From Lewinellaceae bacterium (GTDB taxonomy: Bacteria; Bacteroidota; Bacteroidia; Chitinophagales; Saprospiraceae), in NCBI GenBank assembly GCA_016716135.1, contig JADJWX010000012.1:184956-248955 (forward strand): 64,000 nt of DNA. The letters run 5' to 3'. The notes beneath the pieces were generated by a model. It did no database searches. It saw only the letters and a program-made list of their open reading frames with translations, and was not told the origin of the DNA. Shown piece after piece: positions 28,221 to 37,106 of this stretch. The position numbers and the translations under genes are program-made. Every line of letters starts with the position of its first letter. Positions within the stretch are counted from its first letter, which is position 1.

Positions 28221-28328
28221 GTTACTTAGCGTATTTCCCGCCAACAGCAAACCCAGCCGAAACCAGTGCCCGAAATAACCTTATCAGAAACCAAGTGTTA
28301 CCCGTTTTTACCCATTCAAACAACACGG

Positions 28329-29189
28329 ATGTCCTTAGAAATTACCCTGCTTGTGCTGCTGGCGGCCTTGTTGCACGCCAGTTGGAATTACATGGCAAAA
28401 ACGATCCCGAGCGGCGCGCCGTTTGTGTGGCTGCTGGCAGTAGTGATGTGTATTGTCTGGTTGCCTGTTGCCGCCGGCTATGTTTACCTGTACGGCTTCG
28501 ATTGGTCGCTTCAAAATCTGGGTATTTTGCTGGTTAGCGCGGTGTTGCACCTTGTGTATTTTTTGATTTTACAAATTGGCTACCAGAAAGCGGACCTGTC
28601 GGTGGTGTACCCGCTGGCACGGGGCAGCGGGCCGGTGTTTGCCAGTATAGCGGCTGTACTTTTTCTGGGGGAACATATCAGCCGGAATGCCCTCATCGGC
28701 CTGGGCCTGGTGGTCGCCGGGGTATTTCTGATATCGGGCTTGTTTAGCAAACGGAAAAAAAGCAATGCGGTGAAAACAGGCCTGTGGTATGGGCTGGTCA
28801 TCGGGGTACTGATCGCCGGATATACCGTTTGGGATGGTTTTGCGGTGCGGGAAATGGCCATTGCGCCGATTCTGCTCGAATACAGCACCAACCCACTGCG
28901 CATTGCCGCACTGAGCCCGGTGGCCTGGAAAAAATGGCCGGAGGTGCGCGCGCTCTGGGCCGGGCACCGTTGGAAGATTCTGGTGATCAGCATCATAGCG
29001 CCCCTGGGCTTCATTTTTGTACTTTATGCCTTGCGGGTTGCGCCGGTGCATCTGGTGGCGCCCACCCGCGAATTGAGCATCGTGCTGGGCGTAATTTTCG
29101 GTGCAAAACTCCTGACCGAGGAAAATTTCCGGTCGCGGCTGGTGGGTTCCCTGTTGATTGTGGGCGGAATTGTATTTTTGTCGTTGTAA
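28329..29189 (+). CDS. EamA/DMT-superfamily transporter
   Basis: The start at 28329 (MSLEITLLVLLAALLHASWNYMAK) gives 286 residues and about ten membrane helices in two EamA repeats. The N-terminal LLAALLHASWN and the DLSVVYPLARGSGPVF motif are typical of the drug/metabolite transporter superfamily. The substrate is unknown. A further in-frame ATG at 28266 would add 21 polar residues not seen in the family. A GC-rich palindrome follows the stop. Confidence 0.88.
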   Translation: MSLEITLLVLLAALLHASWNYMAKTIPSGAPFVWLLAVVMCIVWLPVAAGYVYLYGFDWSLQNLGILLVSAVLHLVYFLILQIGYQKADLSVVYPLARGSGPVFASIAAVLFLGEHISRNALIGLGLVVAGVFLISGLFSKRKKSNAVKTGLWYGLVIGVLIAGYTVWDGFAVREMAIAPILLEYSTNPLRIAALSPVAWKKWPEVRALWAGHRWKILVISIIAPLGFIFVLYALRVAPVHLVAPTRELSIVLGVIFGAKLLTEENFRSRLVGSLLIVGGIVFLSL

Positions 29190-29208
29190 CCCGGACTTTT
29201 AGTCCGGG
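29190..29208. repeat. GC-rich palindrome after the EamA gene
   Basis: CCCGGACT / AGTCCGGG with loop TTT, directly after the GTAA of the stop codon. Same placement as the GTAACGC palindromes; no T-run, so termination is uncertain. Confidence 0.5.
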
Positions 29209-29290
29209 CCAAAATTCACCCGAGTGTAATTCTCCCCCAGCTCCGAAATTGGTTTTTTCAAATTTTTAAAATTAAAAACACACCACAACC

Positions 29291-29806
29291 ATGGCCATTG
29301 CAAAACCATTCAACCTCCAAAAATGGATCGACGAAAACCGCCACCTGCTCCAACCGCCGGTGGGGAATAAACAACTCTACATCGGGAACGACGATTTTAT
29401 CGTCATGATCGTCGGCGGCCCCAATGGCCGCAAAGACTACCACTGGGAAGAGGGCGAAGAATGGTTTTATCAACTGGAGGGCGACATTCAACTCAAGATC
29501 ATCAACGACTCCGGCAAGCCTGAAACCATCGATATCCGCGAGGGCGATATGTTCCTCCTGCCGGCCCGCGTGCCGCACTCCCCGCAGCGGCCGGCCGGTA
29601 CGGTGGGCCTGGTCATGGAGCGCACGCGCCGCGAGGGCGAGATCGACAAGCTGATGTGGTTTTGTGAAAACTGCGGTGAAAAGTTGCACGAAGCGGGTTT
29701 TCCGCTCAAGGACATCGGCACGCAGATCAAAGCCGCCATTCAGGCCTATGCCGCCGATGAATCGGCGCGTACCTGCAAGCACTGCGGGACGGTGATGGTG
29801 CTCTGA
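29291..29806 (+). CDS. 3-hydroxyanthranilate 3,4-dioxygenase
   Basis: Opens 3-hydroxyanthranilate to the precursor of quinolinate in the kynurenine pathway, using Fe(II). The 171-residue cupin has the metal-binding HWEEGEEWFYQLEGDI region (His and Glu ligands) and a later His in ARVPHSPQRP. The C-terminus keeps the second, rubredoxin-like iron site of bacterial enzymes (CENCG ... CKHCG). No other kynurenine gene is adjacent. NadA (47013-48032) supplies quinolinate by the aspartate route as well. Confidence 0.93.
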   Translation: MAIAKPFNLQKWIDENRHLLQPPVGNKQLYIGNDDFIVMIVGGPNGRKDYHWEEGEEWFYQLEGDIQLKIINDSGKPETIDIREGDMFLLPARVPHSPQRPAGTVGLVMERTRREGEIDKLMWFCENCGEKLHEAGFPLKDIGTQIKAAIQAYAADESARTCKHCGTVMVL

Positions 29807-29848
29807 AAAGGCAAAATCCGGCATGTGGCATTTCCGATCGTTTCATCG

Positions 29849-29856
29849 TATTTTTG
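29849..29856 (+). promoter_or_regulatory. Bacteroidota -7 box (TATTTTTG) for the Uma2 gene
   Basis: Exact TAnnTTTG match 18 bases before the ATG at 29875, with TTTC about 15 nt upstream as a weak -33 element. Confidence 0.4.
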
Positions 29857-29874
29857 TAAAAACACTTTTCGAAT

Positions 29875-30446
29875 ATGAATGTCGAAGTATTGGAAAAAGG
29901 CATTAGCGTAGCATCCTATCTCGAACAGGAAAAAACGTCTGAAATCCGCCATGAATATCACCACGGAAACCTTATCCCCATGCCTGGAGAAAAGAAAAAG
30001 CAAACATTATCAGCGGTAATATTTACGAGAAAATCCGCCGCCCGCTGCTTCAGCAAGGTTATCACACGTATTTCCACGATGTCAAAGCTGCCGTTCAGCC
30101 CGGGCTGATCTACCGCTACCCGGATGTGATGGTGGCGCCTGCCACTGATAAAGCGGATGAGTACCTCATTTTTGAGCCTGCACTGCTGGTTGAAGTGGCT
30201 TCTTCCGATTCCCTGGCGACAGACCGTGGCGTTAAAAAAAACGAGTACACGCGCCTGCCCAGTTTGATCTACTACATCATCATTAGCCAGGAGGAAATGC
30301 TGGTGGAATTGTACAGCAGGATTGAAGACGTTTGGACCTTCACGTTTTTTACCGAACCGGATGAAGTGCTGGACTTGTCCCGTTTAGGGATCAGCCTGAA
30401 ATTATCGGAGGTATATGAATTTGTAGATTTTACGGCTACGGAGTAG
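29875..30446 (+). pseudogene. Uma2-family (DUF820) nuclease-like protein, frame-broken
   Basis: The first frame gives the N-terminal Uma2 pattern (SYLEQEKTSEIRHEYHHGNLIPMPGE), then homology jumps frame after residue 42 and continues as NIYEKIRRPLLQQGYHTY ... YRYPDVMVAPATD ... EPALLVEVASSDSLATDRGVKKNEYTRLPSL to the stop at 30444-30446. Adding one A to the A5 run at 29995-29999 restores a single 190-residue protein. The PD-(D/E)xK-like residues (PDVMV ... LLVEV) are intact after repair. Uma2 proteins are putative restriction-type endonucleases of unknown role, often in many copies. Confidence 0.75.
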
Positions 30447-30451
30447 CATTT

Positions 30452-31399
30452 TCAAAACTCCTTCCAGCGCTCCCAGTAATTCTGGTCTTCCACGTTCTCG
30501 AGAATGCCGATGTAATTGTGGTACCGCAACTCGCTCACATCCCCGCTTTTGACCGCCGCGCGCACGGCACAGCCGGGTTCGTTGCGGTGCAGGCAGGACG
30601 CGCCGAATTTGCAGTGTTCCGAAAGCGCAAAAAACTCCCGGTAGCTGTGCGATACATTTTGCGCATCCTTGTTGTTGAAGCTCAGCATTTTAATGCCCGG
30701 CGTGTCGATCAGATACCCGCCAAAATCGAGCTCCAGCATTTCGGCAAACGTGGTTGTGTGCTGCCCTTTGCCGGAGTAGTCGCTAAGTTCGCCGGTGCGC
30801 AATTGCAGTTGCGGCTGAATGGCGTTCACCAAACTGCTTTTGCCCACGCCCGACTGCCCGCTGAGCAGCGTGGTTTTGTCTTTTAACACCGCAGCAAATG
30901 CCTCCAGGCCCTTGCGTTCGACCACCGAAGTGGCCAGCACCGGGTAGCCGATTTTTTCATAAATTTCTTTTATGGCAAAAAACGTGGCCACGTCGTCGTC
31001 GTCGTACAGGTCGCCTTTGTTGAACACGATCGTCACGGGAATTTCATGCGGCTCCGTCATCAGCAAAAACCGGTCGATAAAACCGGGCTTCAGGTTGGGA
31101 TGCACCACCGTCACGATCAGCACCGCCTGGTCGATGTTGGCTGCCAGCAGGTGCAGGTCGTGTTTGCGCCGGGGCGACTGGCGCACCACGTAGTTGCGGC
31201 GTGGCAGAATCTGTTTGATCATGCCCTCGCCGGGCTGCGTGGGCTCTACCTCTACCCGGTCGCCGACGGCCACGGGGTTGGTGAGCGGGATATCGTCGAG
31301 GCGAAATTTCCCTACAATGCGGCATTGCAGCACATCGGAGGTCTCGTCGATGCGGACACTGTACCAGCTGCCGGTGGATTTTATTACGGTTCCTGTCAT
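30452..31399 (-). CDS. rsgA: Small ribosomal subunit biogenesis GTPase RsgA
   Basis: A circularly permuted GTPase that helps mature the 30S subunit. The N-terminal OB fold (about 1-75) is followed by the permuted G domain: FNKGD (G4), LSGQSGVGKSSLVNA (P-loop, G1) and DTPGIK (G3). The C-terminal zinc knuckle is present (C..HC..C in the last 70 residues, with CKFGASCLHRNEPGC). 315 residues, standard. Convergent with the Uma2 gene, 5 bases apart. Confidence 0.95.
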   Translation of the reverse strand: MTGTVIKSTGSWYSVRIDETSDVLQCRIVGKFRLDDIPLTNPVAVGDRVEVEPTQPGEGMIKQILPRRNYVVRQSPRRKHDLHLLAANIDQAVLIVTVVHPNLKPGFIDRFLLMTEPHEIPVTIVFNKGDLYDDDDVATFFAIKEIYEKIGYPVLATSVVERKGLEAFAAVLKDKTTLLSGQSGVGKSSLVNAIQPQLQLRTGELSDYSGKGQHTTTFAEMLELDFGGYLIDTPGIKMLSFNNKDAQNVSHSYREFFALSEHCKFGASCLHRNEPGCAVRAAVKSGDVSELRYHNYIGILENVEDQNYWERWKEF

Positions 31400-31457
31400 A
31401 GTAGAGGCTGTCTCAGAAGTATTTTTCGATCAGTGCTCGCCGTAGATTGTTCTTTTT

Positions 31458-31516
31458 CACCGCCAAGGCGCGAAGACGCAAAGTTTAATTCTTGGCGTCT
31501 TGGCGTCCTGGCGGTA
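31458..31516. repeat. Degenerate repeat with GCCAAGGCG/CTTGGCG units
   Basis: CCGCCAAGGCGCGAAGACGC near 31460 and CTTGGCGTCTTGGCGTCCTG near 31491 form an imperfect inverted pair in the rsgA-porE gap. No gene is supported there. Confidence 0.45.
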
Positions 31517-31649
31517 AAAAATTTGTCGCGCTGGGGAATAGTTTTACTTGTGATACGCCCTCGAACGTTTTATGAAAAAATACGCCTTAGCATGCGCAAA
31601 TATAGGCGAACAAAAACCGGCATTCGAATACACCGACTGCCAGTCAGTG

Positions 31650-33617
31650 TTACCAAACAACAAATTCCGTCCGTCGGTTCCGTGCGCGGCCTTCCACGGT
31701 TTCATTTGTTTCGATCGGCTTGCTTTCGCCAAAGCCCACAAACCGCAACCGCTCCGCAGCAATGCCCTGTTGGATCAAATACTCATACACCGCTTTTGCA
31801 CGGTTTTGAGACAGCACCTGGTTGGAGGCATCATCGCCTACGTTGTCGGTATGGCCGCTGATCTGGATGCGCAGGGCAGGGGTTTCCTCCAGGAGGCTGA
31901 CCAAGCGGTTCAGTTCGTTGGTGGAAGCAGGCAACAGCGCGGCCGAGCCTGTTTCGAAAAACACGTTGCGCAAAACTACCGGGCGGGAAGGTGCAGGCCG
32001 GGCTACCGATTCATCGACATCGCCGATGGGTTCCAGGGCGATTTCCAGCAGGAAAGGTTTGTCAAAAGAGCTGGTTTCCAGCAGGTTGAAATTTTCGGAA
32101 TGGAATAAATATTTTTCCTTCGACACGTTCAGCGCATAGTCGATGCCTGCCGGCAAACAGACCAAAAACGAACCATCGGGCTTGGTACGGGCCGACACGA
32201 AACTCTGTCCGGTTTTCAAGTCGGTAAACTCCACCTGTGCCACCAATGGATTGCCGGTAGTGGCGTCCGTCACGCGGGCTTTGGCGTAGGTGACCGGCTG
32301 CGGGCGGGCATGCAGGGGCAGATCAAACTGGTAAATGTCGATGCCTCCGGCATTGCCTGGGGGGTTGGCCGCGAAATAGGCTGTGCGGCCATCCAGGCTC
32401 ACGGTAAGGGTGCCTTCCGATTCGCGGGTGTTTACCGGATAGCCGAGGTTTTGAGGCTTGCCCCAACTGCCGTCGGACTGGCGGCGTACAAAGTACAGGT
32501 CGTTTTCGCCCATGCCCGGCAAGCCGTTTGAAGTGAAATACAGCGTTTGGCCGTCGGGGTGGATGAAGGGGGTTTGCTCGTCGCCACGACTGTTGATGTC
32601 GGCGCCGAGATTTTCCGGTGTCGACCAGCGGCCACCTTCCTGGCGGGTAGTAAACCAGAGGTCTTTTCCACCTTGGCCGCCCGGGCGGGTGCTGCTGAAA
32701 AAGATGGTTTTTCCGTCGGGGCTGATGCTGGGTTGTGCGTCCCAGTCTGCCGAATTGATGGCCTTGCTGAAGGGAACAGGCTTCGTCCAATTGCCGTTTT
32801 TCTGTTGGGACCAGTAGAGGTCGCAGCTGCCCTGGGAGCCGTCGTTTCGGCGGTTGCAGGCGGTGAACACCAGCCAGGAGCCGTCGGCGCTTATGGTTTC
32901 GGCGCCTTCATTTTGGTAGGTGTTGACCCCCTCCAGGTACTCGGCCTTGCCCCAGGCGCCGTCGGGCTGGAGCGTGCTGATGTAAAAATTCTCGTCGTAC
33001 CCGTCGCGCCGCGTGAAGATCATAGTGCTGCCATCGGCGGTAAGGGCAGGCAGGTATTCGTCGGCGGCGGAATTGATGCCTTCGCCGACGGGCTGCGGAT
33101 CGAACGGCACCGGGTTTTTGACCGCCTCTGCGGCAAACAGACAGTTTTCAGCCAGCCGCTGGGCTTTGTACAACAGATCGGCATTTTTAACGCCGGATTC
33201 CAGGAAGTTGTCGATGTGGGTATGGGCTTCCAGAAATTTGTCTTGCCGCCATTCGGAAAGCGCCAGGTTGAAGGGCACCGACGGGTGAAAGCCCGGGTGC
33301 AGCAGCATGACGGCTTCGAAACCGCGTTCAGCCTCTGCCCAATGGCCATTGTCGAAGTGGGTTTCGGCCCAGGCCAGCCGCGCCTCGATAAACATGGAAT
33401 CAACACGAAGGGCTTCGTCGAAGGCGCGCAACGCACGGGGGGCGTCGCTTTGCATCAGGAAGCGACGGCCGTCTTCGTAGGCCTTGCGGGCCTTGGCCGA
33501 GGTAGTTTCCACGGTGTTGTATTTTTGGGAAAACAGGGTTGCGGAGCAAAAAAGTAACCCGGCGAGGGCCAGCAAACGGCCGGCAAAAGCGGGGTGGGAA
33601 AGGAAGTATCGGAACAT
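31650..33617 (-). CDS. PorE-like OmpA family lipid/peptidoglycan anchor (TPR, PD40 propeller, CRD, OmpA_C)
   Basis: The start at 33617 (MFRYFLSHPAFAG ... LFSQ) gives 655 residues with a signal peptide; the 52-residue upstream extension is unlikely. Domains in order: TPR region (about 30-150), WD40-like PD40 propeller (about 170-430; repeated DGxxxxFxS motifs such as SPDGKTIFFSSTRPGGQGG), a carboxypeptidase regulatory-like fold (about 445-540), and OmpA_C (about 560-655; ISGHTDNVGDD ... NRRTEF). This is the architecture of PorE, a T9SS component that links the system to peptidoglycan. Many Bacteroidota have several such proteins, so orthology is not proven. Confidence 0.85.
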   Translation of the reverse strand: MFRYFLSHPAFAGRLLALAGLLFCSATLFSQKYNTVETTSAKARKAYEDGRRFLMQSDAPRALRAFDEALRVDSMFIEARLAWAETHFDNGHWAEAERGFEAVMLLHPGFHPSVPFNLALSEWRQDKFLEAHTHIDNFLESGVKNADLLYKAQRLAENCLFAAEAVKNPVPFDPQPVGEGINSAADEYLPALTADGSTMIFTRRDGYDENFYISTLQPDGAWGKAEYLEGVNTYQNEGAETISADGSWLVFTACNRRNDGSQGSCDLYWSQQKNGNWTKPVPFSKAINSADWDAQPSISPDGKTIFFSSTRPGGQGGKDLWFTTRQEGGRWSTPENLGADINSRGDEQTPFIHPDGQTLYFTSNGLPGMGENDLYFVRRQSDGSWGKPQNLGYPVNTRESEGTLTVSLDGRTAYFAANPPGNAGGIDIYQFDLPLHARPQPVTYAKARVTDATTGNPLVAQVEFTDLKTGQSFVSARTKPDGSFLVCLPAGIDYALNVSKEKYLFHSENFNLLETSSFDKPFLLEIALEPIGDVDESVARPAPSRPVVLRNVFFETGSAALLPASTNELNRLVSLLEETPALRIQISGHTDNVGDDASNQVLSQNRAKAVYEYLIQQGIAAERLRFVGFGESKPIETNETVEGRARNRRTEFVVW

Positions 33618-33799
33618 GATTATTGCAATTTTATAGAGCAGCAAGGAATGAAATGTTTTCTGCTTAGTGCAGCGCAATGGTAGCAGGTAACCCCCAAACG
33701 CGAAAAATTCGCACGGTGTTTTGTGGCAGGCAACCAATGTGTTTGTAAAGACATCAAATTTCCGGTAACCCATCTTTTTATCCTAAAATCTTTGCAAGT

Positions 33800-34480
33800 A
33801 TGACCCACCGCATCTTTTTTACCGCTGCACTGCTGCTTTCCCTTGCCGTTTGTTCAAACGCCCAATTTTCCGTCGGCATTTCCACCGGCGCCAATGTGAG
33901 CTTCTGGGAATGGCGGATGGAGGCCCTGAACCTCGACCTGGACTACGACCCCGGTTTGGGATTCCGCACCGCCCTGCAAGCGGGCTACCAACTGACACCC
34001 GGATTCGGCCTTCAACTGGAAGGCGCTTTTCAACGCATCAGCAACCGCCTCGACGTAGAAATTACCGACGCCAACGGCAGTAGCACCGGTCAGATGCACC
34101 GCATTTCCACCGTGTTCAACAGTGTAGGCGGAAGTTTGCTCCTCAAATTTTCACCGCTAAAAAAATTGCCTGGTCTCTACCTGGCCACCGGACCCACTTT
34201 TGTGCACTTCACTGACGGCTGGTGGCGTATTCCCGGGGGGGCCGTCGAAGGCCGCCCTAAAGCCTGGCGCGATCATTTTAAACTGAACGAATCGCCCGCA
34301 CGGCCCGACCAATGGCTGGCCGATTTCGGACTTGGCTATGCGCATGGGTTTGGCGGCAAAAACCGCCTGGCTGTCGATCTGCGTTTTCAGCATGGCCTCA
34401 ACAACTTTTCTGATGTGGAAGGGATAAATGCCCGGGTGCAAAACCTGCTCCTGAGCGTGGGTTTTCAACGGAACCTGTAG
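33800..34480 (+). CDS. Outer-membrane beta-barrel protein (porin-like)
   Basis: A 226-residue protein with a signal peptide (ending SNAQ, residue 21) and alternating strands of a small barrel (FSVGISTGANVSFWEW ... GFRTALQAGYQLTPGFGLQLEGAFQRIS ... LLSVGFQRNL). The terminal aromatic-containing strand VGFQRNL is typical for barrel assembly. Function unknown; such PF13568-like proteins are common in Bacteroidota. Divergent from the PorE-like gene. Confidence 0.8.
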   Translation: MTHRIFFTAALLLSLAVCSNAQFSVGISTGANVSFWEWRMEALNLDLDYDPGLGFRTALQAGYQLTPGFGLQLEGAFQRISNRLDVEITDANGSSTGQMHRISTVFNSVGGSLLLKFSPLKKLPGLYLATGPTFVHFTDGWWRIPGGAVEGRPKAWRDHFKLNESPARPDQWLADFGLGYAHGFGGKNRLAVDLRFQHGLNNFSDVEGINARVQNLLLSVGFQRNL

Positions 34481-34496
34481 CCATTCGCTCAAGTTA

Positions 34497-35276
34497 TCAA
34501 TACGCATGCCAGCGTTGCCAACGCACCACCACCCAAATCAGGATAAGCACCATGCCGGCCAGGGCCACCGTGCTTACGGGCAACATGCCGGCTTCGACAG
34601 CGCCTTTTTGTTTGCTGAAAATACCGAACAGCGCCCAGGCCACCGCAAGGCCGTGAAAAACGTTGTTGTAACTGCGCACGATAGTGTTGGTAAGCAAGGT
34701 GCCGATGATGATCATGATCACGGCCCAGGTGGATTCGCTCAGTCCGGCGCCTTGCCAGCCTATCGAAACGAGCAGCGCCGTAACATTGGCGATCAGGGCG
34801 ATGGTAATCCAACCCTGGTAGATCCCAAACGGCGCATGCGCCAGCCATTTGCCCAGATGATCCGTTTTGTAAAAACCGACCTCCGCGCGGGTGTTCAGTT
34901 GCCAAAGGGAGACCAACAACAAAATCATAATGCCCACGGAAAGCAACACCTGTTGCCAATGCCAGGCAAAAATCCAGGCTATATTCAGCACGCAGGTGGC
35001 GGCAAACCAATAACCGGCTTTTTGCACTCCCGGTTCGATGCGCGCCCGCATTTTGGCATTGAACAGCGATACGAACTGCGCGCCCACCCAGGCCAGCAGC
35101 CACAGGTAGATCACGCCCCAGATGGCGAACGTAAATCCGGCAGGTGTAAACAGGTTGGGATAGAGGTCCGATAACTCGCCGGTATTTTTACCGTTGAGCG
35201 GCAAGGCGTTGGCCAGGTAGTTGACGACCAGTACACCGGTGAAGGCGAGGATGTTGAGTAAAATAAGCAGGCGCAT
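34497..35276 (-). CDS. TspO/MBR-related seven-helix membrane protein
   Basis: A 259-residue membrane protein with about seven helices. The opening NYLANALPLNGKNTGELSDLYPNLFTPAGFTFAIWGVIYL is the typical start of the group annotated as tryptophan-rich sensory (TspO-like) proteins in Bacteroidota, which is longer than classical five-helix TspO. Its role is unknown; TspO relatives bind porphyrins or sterols. Convergent with the barrel gene. Confidence 0.75.
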   Translation of the reverse strand: MRLLILLNILAFTGVLVVNYLANALPLNGKNTGELSDLYPNLFTPAGFTFAIWGVIYLWLLAWVGAQFVSLFNAKMRARIEPGVQKAGYWFAATCVLNIAWIFAWHWQQVLLSVGIMILLLVSLWQLNTRAEVGFYKTDHLGKWLAHAPFGIYQGWITIALIANVTALLVSIGWQGAGLSESTWAVIMIIIGTLLTNTIVRSYNNVFHGLAVAWALFGIFSKQKGAVEAGMLPVSTVALAGMVLILIWVVVRWQRWHAY

Positions 35277-35476
35277 AGGTAGATTCCATTCATTGAATTC
35301 CGCTAAGATAAGGGGATGCGGAAAAATGTGCTGCCGGTGAAGTCCATTTCCGGAATGCCGGTATCAACTGGAGCCGGCGAATTTGAGCAAAAGTGAGTTA
35401 ATCTCAGGTAAAATGCATGCTGCGCAGCTGAGCATAGGCTATGCCCGAATGCTGGAATCAGGTAAAAGCAGGTAGG

Positions 35477-35511
35477 GGTGTTAAGAGAAATTTTCAGGAA
35501 GGTTGTTTTTG
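35477..35511. repeat. Dispersed 35-bp repeat, copy 2
   Basis: Identical over 35 bases to 27863-27897. It is followed by a GCTCTTAACAT end near 35553-35563, which is an inverted match to the opening GTGTTAAGAG; a unit of about 90 bases is suggested, ending 6 bases before the gatA stop. Confidence 0.7.
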
Positions 35512-35568
35512 TGAAAAACTCAGCATTTGAAGCAACACGTAGCCGGAAAAATATTGCTCTTAACATCC

Positions 35569-36987
35569 CTAAAACGCGCCCAATAACTTCCCATCCCCGC
35601 CCAACCCGGCCATAAACTGTACCCCCACCGGCAGCCCGTTTTCCGGATGCGCGCCTGCCGGCAAAGCCAGCGCCGGTACCCCGGCGAGGTTGGCTTGCAC
35701 CGTGAAAATATCGGCCAGGTACATCGCCACCGGATTGTCCGATTTTTCGCCGATAGGCCAGGCCACCGTTGGCGAAACCGGCATGAGCAGGAAATCGTGG
35801 TTTTGCAAAATAGCCAGTGTTTGCTCCTGGATGAGCCGGCGCACCTGCTGTGCTTTTTGGTAATAGGCATCGTAGTAGCCGCTGCTCAACACAAAGGTGC
35901 CGAGCAGGATACGGCGTTTCACCTCATCGCTGAAGCCCTCGGTACGGGTGAGCCGGTAGGTTTCTTCCAGATTTTTTGCCCCGGAAGCGCGGTACCCGTA
36001 GCGCACGCCGTCGTACCGGGCCAGGTTGCTGGAGGCCTCGGCGGTGGTCAGCACGTAGTAGGTGGGCACGAGGTAGTCGAGCAGGGTGCCGCTGCCCATT
36101 TTCGGCAATTCAACCGGGGTCAGTAAATGCCCGGCCACACGCAGTTTTTCCAAATAATTTTGCAAAACCACGCGTACCCCCGCATCCATCCCCGGGTGTT
36201 CAAACACCTCTGGAATCCACGCAATCCGGCAACTACCCTCCCTGTACTCCGTACTCCGCACTCGAAACTCCGCACTCGTGGAGTCGTACGCGTCCGGCCC
36301 GGCGCACACCTCCAGAAAGCGGGCAATATCCTCGGGGTTGTTGGCTAAAAAACCGATCTGGTCGAACGACGATCCGTAGGCGATCAGGCCGTGCCGGGAA
36401 ATGCAGCCGTAGCTCGGCTTAAATCCCCACAAGCCGCAAAACGCTGCGGGTTGGCGGATAGAGCCGCCTGTATCGCTGCCCATAGCCACCAGGCAGGTGT
36501 CGGCCTGCACGGATACGGCTGCCCCGCCCGATGAGCCCCCGGGTACCCGGTCGGGCGCCGCGGCATTGCGTACCGGGCCGTACACCGAGTTTTCGTTGGA
36601 CGAGCCCATGCCAAATTGGTCGCAATTGGTGCGGCCGATGATGATCGCATCTTCGGCCAAAATGCGCTCCACAGCGGTAGCGGAATACAGGGAGGTGAAG
36701 CCTTCCAGGATTTTGGATGCCGCCGTTACCTGGTGGCCGGCATAGCAAATGTTGTCCTTCAAACTGACCACGGCGCCAAACAGCTTGCCGGGGGACTCTT
36801 TTTGGCGAAGCCGAAAATCCAGCGCATCGGCTTGTGCCAGGGCTTCGTCGGCCCACACTTCGACGTATGCGTTAAGCGCCTGCTGTTTTTCAATTTGACT
36901 CAAATAATACTGCACGACCGCGCGGACGCTGGTCGTTCCGGCGCGCAGGGCGGTTTGTAGTGCGGACAGGGAAGAAAATTTGGGCAT
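35569..36987 (-). CDS. gatA: Aspartyl/glutamyl-tRNA amidotransferase subunit A
   Basis: Transfers ammonia to Glu-tRNA(Gln)/Asp-tRNA(Asn). The amidase triad is visible: Lys in VVSLKDNICYAG, the cis-Ser in GSDTGGSIRQPAAFCG and the Ser nucleophile in the GGSSGGAAVSV segment. The start at 36987 (MPKFSSLSALQ, 472 residues) is chosen because a promoter box overlaps the upstream ATG at 37014. Oddity: residues around AEFRVRSTEYREG (36243-36280) are encoded by a variant of the intergenic GCGGATTACGG-type repeat, inserted in frame. gatB and gatC are not nearby. Confidence 0.92.
   Translation of the reverse strand: MPKFSSLSALQTALRAGTTSVRAVVQYYLSQIEKQQALNAYVEVWADEALAQADALDFRLRQKESPGKLFGAVVSLKDNICYAGHQVTAASKILEGFTSLYSATAVERILAEDAIIIGRTNCDQFGMGSSNENSVYGPVRNAAAPDRVPGGSSGGAAVSVQADTCLVAMGSDTGGSIRQPAAFCGLWGFKPSYGCISRHGLIAYGSSFDQIGFLANNPEDIARFLEVCAGPDAYDSTSAEFRVRSTEYREGSCRIAWIPEVFEHPGMDAGVRVVLQNYLEKLRVAGHLLTPVELPKMGSGTLLDYLVPTYYVLTTAEASSNLARYDGVRYGYRASGAKNLEETYRLTRTEGFSDEVKRRILLGTFVLSSGYYDAYYQKAQQVRRLIQEQTLAILQNHDFLLMPVSPTVAWPIGEKSDNPVAMYLADIFTVQANLAGVPALALPAGAHPENGLPVGVQFMAGLGGDGKLLGAF
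36243..36280. repeat. Intergenic-type repeat embedded in gatA coding sequence
   Basis: The top strand reads TGTACTCCGTACTCCGCACT followed by CGAAACTCCGCACTCG. This closely resembles the CCGTAATCCGCACT units at 4560-4590. It encodes a surface-loop segment of GatA and leaves the frame open. Confidence 0.55.
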
Positions 36988-37011
36988 GCCTTGCTGGCGG
37001 TTGAATGCGGG

Positions 37012-37019
37012 CAAAGTAA
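37012..37019 (-). promoter_or_regulatory. -7 box (TTACTTTG) for gatA
   Basis: Minus-strand TTACTTTG, one change from TAnnTTTG. It overlaps the first possible ATG, supporting the start at 36987. Confidence 0.35.
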
Positions 37020-37072
37020 AAACATATCCCGGATAAAATCCGGCCGGAACGGTCAGCCTGATGAAAACTATC

Positions 37073-37080
37073 TACTTTTG
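37073..37080 (+). promoter_or_regulatory. Bacteroidota -7 box (TACTTTTG) for the repeat-rich PG-binding gene
   Basis: Exact TAnnTTTG match 26 bases before the ATG at 37107; the -33 element is unclear. Confidence 0.45.
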
Positions 37081-37106
37081 CTTAACAAATCCGACCCATC
37101 CGATCT

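Larger units (their letters stand above)
27717..28328. other. 612-base intergenic stretch made mostly of repeats
   Basis: It holds, in order: a terminator (27773-27810), GCGGATTACGG-type repeats (27812-27860), a dispersed 35-bp sequence (27863-27897), a large fold-back element (27932-28220) and the 5' region of the EamA transporter gene. No supported protein gene. Confidence 0.7.

Noticed and set aside
32547..33557. 336-residue plus-strand ORF opposite the PorE-like gene
   Set aside because: Antisense to a protein with four recognisable domains; the plus frame shows no motif.
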